The notes beneath the pieces are model-generated. The model saw only the letters and a program-made list of their open reading frames with translations. It was not told the DNA's origin and searched no databases. Shown here piece after piece: positions 1 through 5,750 of a DNA stretch of 6,667 nucleotides. Position 1 is the first letter of the stretch; every line of letters starts with the position of its first letter. The stretch spans positions 1-6,667 of the forward strand of contig SKPU01000064.1 of the NCBI GenBank assembly GCA_007119335.1, in the 5' to 3' direction. Source of the DNA: Syntrophomonadaceae bacterium (GTDB taxonomy: Bacteria > Bacillota > Dethiobacteria > DTU022). The position numbers and the translations under genes are program-made.

Positions 1-98
1 ATTATTTGATATATAAGGCAATCGTATCATAAGATAGAGAATTCTATGCATTTTTTATTTAAATACCAGTATGACACATCATATTCCTTTTGGATAGC

Positions 99-130
99 TT
101 GGCGTTTAAAGAATATTTTTATGATATAAT
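99..130 (+). promoter_or_regulatory. Extended -10 promoter upstream of the hydroxyacid dehydrogenase
   Basis: A perfect extended -10 element, TGATATAAT, lies at 122-130 (TG at 122-123, TATAAT at 125-130). The only -35-like hexamer nearby is TTGGCG at 99-104, with a long 20-bp spacer, so the extended -10 would have to carry recognition. Transcription would start near 137, giving a leader of about 115 nt before the ATG at 253. The leader contains a small perfect hairpin (AGCAA-GTTT-TTGCT, 160-173). Positions 1-98 are AT-rich and I see no gene or terminator there. Confidence 0.55.
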
Positions 131-252
131 TACTTCACAGCTGAAATTATTGCGGTGATAGCAAGTTTTTGCTGGTGCATTTCATTTATTGGTAATGATT
201 TATGATCATGATAAAGATTAAGCCCGTACGTTATTTAAGGAGAGGTTTTAGC

Positions 253-1236
253 ATGCGTAAAGTAATGATTACACGGAAGATACCGGAAAAAGGCATGCAA
301 ATTTTACAAAGAGATAAGCAGGCTTTTGAGTGTATTGTTCACGAAGATGATCGGCCAATGACCCGGAAGGAACTTGAAAAATCCATGAAAGATATTGACG
401 CAGTTATTCCCATGCTTTATGACCGTATTGATGATCGCCTGCTTGATCTTGCGCCACGGTTGAAAATAGTGGCCAACCTGGCAGTAGGAACCGATAATAT
501 AGATATTCCCGCTTGTACTGAACGCGGGATTGCTGTAACCAACACCCCCGGGGTCCTTACCGAGGCTACAGCAGACTTAACTTTTGCCCTTATCCTTTCT
601 GCAGCACGGCATGTGGTCACTGCAGATCGGTATCTCCGGGAAGGGCGTTTCAACGGTTGGGATCCCCTGCTTTTTAATGGAGCTGGGTTGGACGGTAAAG
701 TTTTAGGGATTATAGGGATGGGGCGGATTGGCCGGGCTGTGGCAAGAAGAGGTCGCGGATTTGATATGGAAATCTTCTACTATAGTCGCACTCCGCTGCC
801 TGATGATCTAGCTTCAGAATTAGAAGCAACCTACCTGCCTCTGGATGATTTAGTAAAAAAGGCTGATATCCTGACCCTTCACCTGCCCTATTCTTCTCAG
901 GTTCATCATTTAATTGACAAACAGCGTTTGAATTTGATGAAACCGGAGGCCTACCTGATTAATACTGCCCGGGGTGCCCATGTAGATGAAAAAAGCCTGG
1001 TGGAGCATCTTAAATCGGAGAAAATTGCCGGTGCTGCTCTTGATGTTTACGAGCATGAACCGATGATCGCCCCGGGACTGGCTGCCTTAAATAATGTTAC
1101 TCTCCTGCCCCATCTTGGTAGCGCCACAGATGAAGCGCGTTCAGCTATGGCAGAAATTGCTGCTGTAAGTGTTAGCGATATTTTAACAGGAAAAAGGCCT
1201 GAGTATATTTTAAATCCTGAGGCAATCAAATTCTGA
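253..1236 (+). CDS. D-2-hydroxyacid dehydrogenase, glyoxylate/hydroxypyruvate reductase type
   Basis: A cytoplasmic NAD(P)H-dependent oxidoreductase that interconverts 2-keto acids and D-2-hydroxy acids, most likely glyoxylate/glycolate or hydroxypyruvate/D-glycerate. The protein is 327 aa, the usual family length. The frame is open from 202, but the ATG at 253 is preferred because AAGGAGAGG (237-245) sits just upstream of it. The N-terminal substrate-binding half contains the NLAVGTDNID motif (75-84). The Rossmann dinucleotide motif GMGRIG is at 155-160. The family's catalytic trio is all present: Arg240 (in NTARGAHVDE), Glu269 (in DVYEHEP) and His287 (in PHLGSAT). The PHLGSAT wording favours the glyoxylate/hydroxypyruvate reductase group over phosphoglycerate dehydrogenase, and there is no C-terminal ACT domain. 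The second Rossmann strand ends in YYSRT with no acidic residue, which would tolerate NADPH. It appears monocistronic, since the next gene has its own promoter. The exact substrate and cofactor are not resolved. Confidence 0.93.
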   Translation: MRKVMITRKIPEKGMQILQRDKQAFECIVHEDDRPMTRKELEKSMKDIDAVIPMLYDRIDDRLLDLAPRLKIVANLAVGTDNIDIPACTERGIAVTNTPGVLTEATADLTFALILSAARHVVTADRYLREGRFNGWDPLLFNGAGLDGKVLGIIGMGRIGRAVARRGRGFDMEIFYYSRTPLPDDLASELEATYLPLDDLVKKADILTLHLPYSSQVHHLIDKQRLNLMKPEAYLINTARGAHVDEKSLVEHLKSEKIAGAALDVYEHEPMIAPGLAALNNVTLLPHLGSATDEARSAMAEIAAVSVSDILTGKRPEYILNPEAIKF

Positions 1237-1250
1237 TGCATGTCAATACC

Positions 1251-1279
1251 TTCCAACGGTTCGAGGGGCGTGTTATAAT
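1251..1279 (+). promoter_or_regulatory. Extended -10 promoter of the LOG-family gene
   Basis: TGTTATAAT at 1271-1279 is a perfect extended -10 (TG, one base, TATAAT). A weak -35 candidate, TTCCAA (1251-1256), lies 17 bp upstream. It begins 14 bp after the preceding stop codon and predicts a start near 1286 with a leader of about 65 nt. No convincing terminator hairpin separates it from the upstream gene. Confidence 0.6.
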
Positions 1280-1349
1280 CTAGACACTCCTAAACAGGGG
1301 TTCAGTTGGATTTCAGCGATAAGTGTAACAATATTTTGGAGGAGATAAA

Positions 1350-2189
1350 GTGAAACATAACTATCCGGAGCCGATAAAAGCATATAAAAACCTTGATTTC
1401 TTAACCAGCCCTGATGCACGGACTCTGCGTATCCTGGCCGAATTTATGGAGCCCATGCAGCGTTTTGAGAAGCATAACATCTATGACACAATTGTATTTT
1501 TCGGCTCTGCGCGCACCAAAAATCCCCAGGTTGCTAATCAGCATCTCCGGGATGTGGAACAACGTGTCAAAAAATCCAATGCAGCGAATCCTGATCCTGC
1601 TTTGCAGGAAGAATTGGAGCTTGCCCAAAACGAGGTGTTCCTCTCTAAGTATTACAATGACGCCCAAGAATTGGCCAGGCGGCTCACTGCATGGTCTAAA
1701 TCACTTAATTCGATTTACCGTTTTGTAGTCAGTACCGGCGGGGGGCCGGGGATGATGGAGGCTGCAAACAAGGGTGCCCTGGAAGCGGGCGGAAAGTCAG
1801 TCGGTTTGAATATCAGTCTTCCCATGGAGCAATCTTCGAACCCCTACATAACTCCTGAATTGAATTTTGAGTTCCATTACTTTTTTATGCGCAAGTTCTG
1901 GTTAATCTACCTGGCCAAAGGCCTGGTTATTCTCCCCGGCGGTTTTGGCACCCTCGATGAGTTGTTCGAGGTGCTTACCTTGGTACAGACTGAGAAAATA
2001 AAAAAGAAGATGCCGATTGTTATCTACGGTTCAGATTACTGGAATGAGATTATCAACATTGATGCCATGGTTAAGTATGGTGTAATCAGTAAAGCAGACC
2101 GGAAATTAGTTCAATTCTGTAATACCGTAGACGAAGCATTTAATTACCTGAAAGACGAACTGACCAGGCACTACCTTAATAATGAGTGA
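1350..2189 (+). CDS. LOG/TIGR00730-family Rossmann-fold protein (possible nucleoside 5'-monophosphate phosphoribohydrolase)
   Basis: A 279-aa cytoplasmic protein of the LOG family, often mis-named lysine decarboxylase. Characterised members split the N-glycosidic bond of (cytokinin) nucleoside 5'-monophosphates to release base and ribose 5-phosphate. The GTG start follows a strong GGAGGAG (1338-1344). Visible motifs are FFGSART at 50-56, TGGGPGMMEAANKGA at 129-143, the Arg-Lys pair at 181-182 in FFMRK, and the signature PGGFGTLDE at 196-204, where Arg181 and Glu204 match the catalytic Arg/Glu of the family. The protein is longer than the roughly 190-aa plant-type enzymes. It has about 45 extra N-terminal residues and a charged helical insert at roughly 59-100, between SART and the helix YYNDAQELARRL. 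This resembles a longer bacterial subfamily whose substrate I cannot name. Family call is firm; the reaction is inferred. Confidence 0.88.
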   Translation: MKHNYPEPIKAYKNLDFLTSPDARTLRILAEFMEPMQRFEKHNIYDTIVFFGSARTKNPQVANQHLRDVEQRVKKSNAANPDPALQEELELAQNEVFLSKYYNDAQELARRLTAWSKSLNSIYRFVVSTGGGPGMMEAANKGALEAGGKSVGLNISLPMEQSSNPYITPELNFEFHYFFMRKFWLIYLAKGLVILPGGFGTLDELFEVLTLVQTEKIKKKMPIVIYGSDYWNEIINIDAMVKYGVISKADRKLVQFCNTVDEAFNYLKDELTRHYLNNE

Positions 2190-2381
2190 TTATCCAAAAA
2201 ACTGGTTGAATAGGCAAGGGTTTTTGTAGGGCAGATATCAACACAATGTCCGCAGCCAACACAGCGGCAAAACTTTTGATGCACATCCGTTAAATAAGCA
2301 GAGCTTGGAGTACTGCCAGCGCCTACCCATAAAAAGAGTTTCAACCAGAACAATGAAGTTGACTGCCCAGAAAAATATCAT
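2171..2381 (-). pseudogene. Small 4Fe-4S ferredoxin-like gene, apparently frameshifted
   Basis: One minus-strand frame ending at the TAG at 2171 encodes a textbook single 4Fe-4S site, Cys-x2-Cys-x2-Cys-x3-Cys-Pro (CVGCGHCVDICP, about 2260-2223), followed by a 17-residue tail. That frame is closed by a TGA at 2380-2378 and has no ATG before the cysteines; a TTG at 2353 is possible but has no ribosome site. An adjacent frame opens with ATG at 2381 and reads as a hydrophobic N-terminus (MIFFWAVNFIVLVETLFMG) before losing the cysteine pattern. A single +1 shift between roughly 2340 and 2290 would join a membrane-anchor-like start to the ferredoxin site, giving about 70 aa. The 211-nt span is one base off a multiple of three, as this predicts. 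It lies 35 bp after the repressor gene on the same strand and overlaps the LOG gene end by 19 bp tail to tail. Alternatives are a sequencing error, or a remnant of a longer ferredoxin. The coding origin of the cysteine motif is fairly sure; the frameshift is inference. Confidence 0.55.
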
Positions 2382-2416
2382 GCTTACTTTTATACCCGCT
2401 GTTCCCAGTATCAGTT

Positions 2417-2692
2417 TTATAGTTTAGTGTTGAGCAGGAGAGAAACAAAGCGTTTCACTGCCTGGTCCTGACTTTCTCCTTTTTCAACGGATTCGGAGAG
2501 GCAGATTGTGAAAAACTCTGCCATGGCCAGTTTAGTTGCTCCCTCCAGGGCTGAATGCACTGCGCTGAGCTGGGTAACGATCTTTTCGCAATCGTCACCT
2601 TCTTCAATCATGTGGCGCACCCCCCGGATTTGCCCTTCCAGACGTGAAAGCCGGTTGATAACCTTTTTTTTATTTTCTGCATTGGCCTTCAT
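2417..2692 (-). CDS. CsoR/FrmR/RcnR-family (DUF156) repressor, CstR-like
   Basis: A 91-aa all-helical DNA-binding repressor of the CsoR family. The N-terminal helix carries the family signature (INRLSRLEGQIRGVRHMIEE, 12-31), followed by C35 and TQLSAVHSALEG (40-51). Copper-sensing CsoR uses Cys-His-Cys, with the His 25 residues and the second Cys 29 residues after the first. Here C35 and C64 are kept but position 60 is Phe, so the Cu(I) site is incomplete. Loss of the His with both Cys retained is the pattern of Staphylococcus CstR, which senses persulfide/polysulfide by Cys-Cys chemistry. The ATG has a modest ribosome site (AGGTG, about 8 nt upstream). The gene follows the oxidoreductase by 102 bp on the same strand. 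A weak own promoter in that gap (TACAAT with a poor -35) is possible, but no second operator is seen there. The likely target is the palindrome at 4340-4365. Family is sure; sulfur sensing is inferred. Confidence 0.93.
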   Translation of the reverse strand: MKANAENKKKVINRLSRLEGQIRGVRHMIEEGDDCEKIVTQLSAVHSALEGATKLAMAEFFTICLSESVEKGESQDQAVKRFVSLLLNTKL

Positions 2693-2794
2693 AAAAGCAC
2701 CTACTATCCGCTTATTTGTCTATTTTGACATTGTGCCTGCCTGGTCTTTTTTTTTATTGTAGATTTGATTATTCAGTCCGCCCAATAATCCTTC

Positions 2795-4285
2795 TTATAC
2801 AAAGCTTTCGTAAAATATGTTATTTTCAGGGACCCCTTTTTTAACCAGTATAGTTGTTGCGCCACCAGCCATTTGAGCCGTGCCGCAGATATAGACTTTG
2901 GTTTCCGGGGAGGGATCTAAATCTTTAAGTATGTCCGTTACATAGCCCTTCTGGTACTGGTCGGTCCTGGGTCTGGAGAGAATACTGTGATAATCAAAAT
3001 TATCGCTTTGATCTGCCATGACTTCGAAATAATCATCATAAACCAGGTCTTCTTCATAGCGGGTTCCGTATAGCAGGGTGGCTTTACCCTTCAGCGGCTG
3101 TTCTCCGCGTTCAAAGAAACTCTGCACGGTGGAGACAAAAGGTGTGATCCCGATTCCGTTGGCGATAAAGAGCAGTTCTTTGCCTTCAGGATCAATGCGT
3201 AGTTCATTGCCCATTGGCCCTTTAAGGTTGACGGTGTCGCCTTCTTTTAAATTGCTGAAGATGATATTTGTGCCGTAACCGTCGGACAGTTTTTTTATCG
3301 TGACACTTACCTCAGAATTGTCTGCATTAGAACCTGATATGGTGTAAGCACGGTACATCTTGATGGCCGGTTCAATTTCAACGAGTAAAAATTGTCCCTG
3401 ATCATAGGGCATTTGGGCTGGGTTAAGCAGTTCAAAATTAAACTGACGCACATCTTCTTTTAGTTCAGCTATTGACTTTATTCGCGCTTTATAATAGCGT
3501 GCTTTCTCAAAACCTGCAAGTGAGACATTTTCTTTCAATTCTTCTGCTTCCTGCGGGCCGGCCATTTGAAGAATTCCCGCCGGGCAGTTGTGAATGCAGG
3601 TGTTGCAGCGGATACATTTTTCATCATCGAACTGGTGGTCTTCGGAAAATTGCAGATATGGGGTTAATTGCATTGGACAAATCCTGGCGCATTTACCGCA
3701 GGAATGGCATAGATCAGGGTGACTGACCGTTACTTTTTCGTCGCTATTTTTAGCTAATCCCAGCGTTTTACCCAGTTTGTAGAAAATGGTTTGGATAGTG
3801 CCCATAGGGCAAAACTGGCACCAGGTACGTTCGTTTATAAAGACTCCCAGTAAACCGCCGAGCAGTAAAACCATCAGGTAAGTGGTTGAAAAGATCAAAC
3901 CCAGCTGTTCATAAAAATCAGCACTACCAAGCCTCGCCATAACAGAAATGAAATTTCTGCTCAGGTTGAACATGAAAAATGCCAGTACTGCGGCAATTAA
4001 AACCCGGGACTTTAGAAACTGCGGAATCCTGGTATGACGGCTGATCGGGCCCAGTAAATTATCAAAAAAACTGCCGTGTGGGCAGAAATTTCCGCACCAG
4101 TACTTGCCTTTAAAAAGGCTCATGCCCATTAATGCGACCATTATGAAAGGTACCAACAGACCAATTAAGGGGACAAACTGTCCGCCAAGACCAATCACAA
4201 TAGTTAGTATCCAGATATACTTTCTTGCCGGGGAAAACGATCTTTGGGTTTTGATGTAAAACGATACGGGTTGACTGTTTTGCAT
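2795..4285 (-). CDS. Membrane polyferredoxin-flavin oxidoreductase (NapH-like Fe-S membrane domain fused to FAD/NAD reductase)
   Basis: A 496-aa fusion. The N-terminal half is a NapH/NosR-type membrane domain: hydrophobic segments at about 24-53, 95-108 and 134-150, with a CxxxCP motif (C64-C68, CGNFCPHG) and a CxxCP motif (C156-C159, CQFCPMG). Next is a two-cluster 4Fe-4S ferredoxin domain, C193/C196/C199/C203-P and C224/C227/C230/C234-P. The C-terminal half is a ferredoxin-NADP reductase-like module: FAD motif RAYTIS (322-327), GYGTN (346-350), nucleotide motif NGIGITP (386-392), CGTAQMAGG (477-485) and a C-terminal ExF ending. It should move electrons between NAD(P)H and Fe-S clusters at the membrane; direction and partner are unknown. 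The frame is open to 4366, but the ATG at 4285 is chosen because AAAGGAG lies about 7 nt before it and the longer start would fall in the operator. It is first in a minus-strand operon with the CstR-like repressor and the ferredoxin remnant. There is no heme-ligand pattern of NosR or of ferric reductases. Confidence 0.9.
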   Translation of the reverse strand: MQNSQPVSFYIKTQRSFSPARKYIWILTIVIGLGGQFVPLIGLLVPFIMVALMGMSLFKGKYWCGNFCPHGSFFDNLLGPISRHTRIPQFLKSRVLIAAVLAFFMFNLSRNFISVMARLGSADFYEQLGLIFSTTYLMVLLLGGLLGVFINERTWCQFCPMGTIQTIFYKLGKTLGLAKNSDEKVTVSHPDLCHSCGKCARICPMQLTPYLQFSEDHQFDDEKCIRCNTCIHNCPAGILQMAGPQEAEELKENVSLAGFEKARYYKARIKSIAELKEDVRQFNFELLNPAQMPYDQGQFLLVEIEPAIKMYRAYTISGSNADNSEVSVTIKKLSDGYGTNIIFSNLKEGDTVNLKGPMGNELRIDPEGKELLFIANGIGITPFVSTVQSFFERGEQPLKGKATLLYGTRYEEDLVYDDYFEVMADQSDNFDYHSILSRPRTDQYQKGYVTDILKDLDPSPETKVYICGTAQMAGGATTILVKKGVPENNIFYESFV

Positions 4286-4339
4286 AAAAAAGCTCCTTTT
4301 ATAAAACATTCTTGATTGTAAATCAATATTTATGGTGCC

Positions 4340-4365
4340 TGCAAATACCCTGGGGGGTATTTGCA
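4340..4365 (-). promoter_or_regulatory. Perfect 26-bp inverted repeat, likely CsoR/CstR-family operator
   Basis: TGCAAATACCC-TGGG-GGGTATTTGCA: two perfectly complementary 11-bp arms around a 4-bp centre. The core ATACCC-N4-GGGTAT, with a G/C tract flanked by A/T, is the style of operator recognised by CsoR-family tetramers such as the copper and CstR operators of Bacillota. It begins at about the predicted start site of the promoter at 4372-4400 and lies in the leader of the oxidoreductase gene, so bound repressor would block initiation. The matching repressor is encoded in the same operon (2417-2692). The arms and their position are seen directly; the binding protein is inferred. Confidence 0.8.
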
Positions 4366-4371
4366 TTTAAT

Positions 4372-4400
4372 ATACTAAACTGATTTTACGGCACTGTCAA
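4372..4400 (-). promoter_or_regulatory. Sigma-A-type promoter of the oxidoreductase-repressor operon
   Basis: On the minus strand a perfect -35 TTGACA (4400-4395) is followed after 17 bp by TAGTAT (4377-4372, four of six matches). A better-looking TATATT lies three bases further on (4374-4369) but at a 20-bp spacing. Transcription would begin near 4365, the edge of the palindrome, leaving a leader of about 80 nt before the ATG at 4285. Confidence 0.7.
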
Positions 4401-4670
4401 GTGGCGATTTTTATTGAGCATGCTGAATATACCAGCTTATTAACCGATCAGAGGAGTGATCATCAATTTTGGGCTGGTAAAGGTAGTGTAAACTATTCCT
4501 GAAAAGTGGTATAGTTACAACAGGATAGTCGTGAAAACAAGAATGGTTGGGCAACCGGGACAGGTTGGCAATTATACCTGCAATGACCAATCTGTTTCAA
4601 GAAACCTCCATCTCTTTAGCGGTTGGAAGGTGTCATTGTTCTGGCAATAACTAAGGAAAGGAGACGGCAA
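4401..4670. other. Divergent intergenic region with structured asparaginase leader
   Basis: No gene is seen here. Proceeding rightwards, it holds a short inverted repeat GATCA-N6-TGATC (4446-4461), the promoter/inverted repeat described separately, then a leader of roughly 150 nt with several potential stems: GGTTG/CAACC (4545-4556), CAGGT/ACCTG (4561-4565 with 4576-4580), CAATGAC/GTCATTG (4581-4587 with 4632-4638), and inside the last a hairpin GTTT-CAAG-AAAC (4594-4605). No T-box motif, poly-T terminator or known riboswitch core was recognised. Confidence 0.4.
4491..4516 (+). promoter_or_regulatory. Extended -10 promoter overlapped by an inverted repeat, upstream of the asparaginase
   Basis: TGGTATAGT at 4507-4515 fits an extended -10 (TG, one base, TATAGT, five of six matches). 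A weak -35, TGTAAA, lies 17 bp upstream at 4487-4492. The -10 is the right arm of an inverted repeat, AACTATTCC-N8-GGTATAGTT, with eight of nine pairs. A regulator bound there would cover the -10 and spacer. Start would be near 4522. No gene for such a regulator is identified in the window. Confidence 0.45.
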
Positions 4671-5666
4671 ATGTCAATAGAGTTGGCCTACGCATTAAGA
4701 AACGGCAAAGTTGAAAACATCTACCGTGGAGACATTGTAGTCGTTAATGTAAAAGATGAAGTCCTTTTTGAACTGGGAAGCCGGTTTAAAAAAACCTACT
4801 GGCGCTCCTCAGCTAAGCCTTTCCAGGTCCTGCCTTTTATAGAGGCAGGCGGGTTAGAACGCTATAAAATTAAAGGTGAGGAGTTAGCCCTGATGTGCTC
4901 TTCTCACGGTGGAGAAACCGGTCACCTGGACGCAGTGAGGGTACTACTTGATAAAATTGGTTTTGAAGAATCAGATTTACACTGTGGCAGTGCTCCTCCT
5001 ATGTACTGGCCGGCGGCAAAAGAAGTGTTGAGAAATCAAAAAGACTACACTCAGTATCACAATTGCTGTTCAGGAAAGCATAGCGGAATGCTGGCTATCG
5101 CGGCCATAAAAGGTTATAAGACTGCTTATTATGAAGCAATCGAGCACCCCTTGCAGCAGGAAGTGCTCGATATAGCTTCAGAGTTAGCCGGAATCAAAAA
5201 AGAAGATATTGGAGTCGGGGTTGATGGTTGTGGTGCGCCGATTTTCTATATGCCTATATTAAATATGGCTAAAGCTTACGCCATTCTTTCAAAACCGGAA
5301 ATTCTCGAGAACAAAAAACGCTGTCAGGCCATGCAGCAAGTAGTAGGAGCGATGACTGCTAATCCCTGGTATGTGGCCGGTACCAGGCGACTGGATACTA
5401 TCCTTATGGAAGTAACAAAAGGGCGTTTACTGGCCAAGTTAGGAGCTGATGGTGTCTACTGTGTTAGTATAGTGGGCAAAGGTATTGGCCTGGCATTGAA
5501 AATTGAGTGCGGGGAAATTAAGGTTATTGAACCGGTTATAATCGAATTGCTGCGCCGGCTGGAATATATTGATCACCAGGAAGAGCAGGAAATGATTAAC
5601 CGGTTGGATTTATCAATTTACAATCATCGCAAAGAAATGATTGGAGAGTTAAAAGCAGGGTTTTAA
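4671..5666 (+). CDS. Type II L-asparaginase of the Rhizobium (ReAV) / Asparaginase_II family
   Basis: A 331-aa enzyme of the Asparaginase_II family, unrelated to E. coli AnsA/AnsB, that hydrolyses L-asparagine to aspartate and ammonia. The ATG at 4671 is chosen over an in-frame ATG at 4623 because AAAGGAG (4657-4663) lies 7 nt upstream of it and the extra residues are not family-like. Motifs: WRSSAKPFQ (44-52), CSSHGGE (76-82), HNCCSGKHSGML (130-141), GVDGCGAP (183-190). Aligned with the Rhizobium etli enzyme with a constant offset of two, Ser46/Lys49 and Ser78 match its catalytic Ser48/Lys51 and Ser80, while Cys133, Lys136 and Cys187 match its zinc ligands Cys135, Lys138 and Cys189. All these are present, so it should be active. 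It has no signal peptide and is probably cytoplasmic. It is divergent from the oxidoreductase operon and 84 bp before the cobyrinate synthase-like gene, with which it may be co-transcribed. Residue equivalences rest on recalled family numbering. Confidence 0.93.
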   Translation: MSIELAYALRNGKVENIYRGDIVVVNVKDEVLFELGSRFKKTYWRSSAKPFQVLPFIEAGGLERYKIKGEELALMCSSHGGETGHLDAVRVLLDKIGFEESDLHCGSAPPMYWPAAKEVLRNQKDYTQYHNCCSGKHSGMLAIAAIKGYKTAYYEAIEHPLQQEVLDIASELAGIKKEDIGVGVDGCGAPIFYMPILNMAKAYAILSKPEILENKKRCQAMQQVVGAMTANPWYVAGTRRLDTILMEVTKGRLLAKLGADGVYCVSIVGKGIGLALKIECGEIKVIEPVIIELLRRLEYIDHQEEQEMINRLDLSIYNHRKEMIGELKAGF

Positions 5667-5750
5667 GGTGTTTGCAGAGATTATCGGTTCATATAAAATA
5701 ACATTTCCTTAACAGACAAACCAGTATTGCGTACATTTTAAAGACTGCCA

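Noticed and set aside
1237..1273. Rho-independent terminator after the hydroxyacid dehydrogenase
   Set aside because: Only a weak, imperfect stem is possible and there is no following T run.
2390..2411. Half-palindrome ATACCC...GTAT before the ferredoxin remnant as a second repressor operator
   Set aside because: Only one half-site matches the ATACCC/GGGTAT core; the other arm reads CAGTAT and the spacing differs from the 4340-4365 site.
2508..2762. Plus-strand open frame opposite the repressor gene
   Set aside because: It is a shadow of the minus-strand CsoR-family gene, has no family motif, and ends in low-complexity sequence.
4286..4366. An upstream in-frame extension of the oxidoreductase (27 more residues)
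   Set aside because: It would start inside the palindrome at the predicted transcription start and has no ribosome site, whereas the ATG at 4285 has AAAGGAG at good spacing. The extra residues do not look family-like.
4545..4660. T-box or other known riboswitch controlling the asparaginase
   Set aside because: The T-box sequence TGGNACCGCG and a terminator with a T run are absent, and no known aptamer core was recognised; only generic stems remain.
4623..4670. An upstream in-frame ATG adding 16 residues to the asparaginase
   Set aside because: The ATG at 4671 has the strong ribosome site, and the extra residues precede the family's normal N-terminus.
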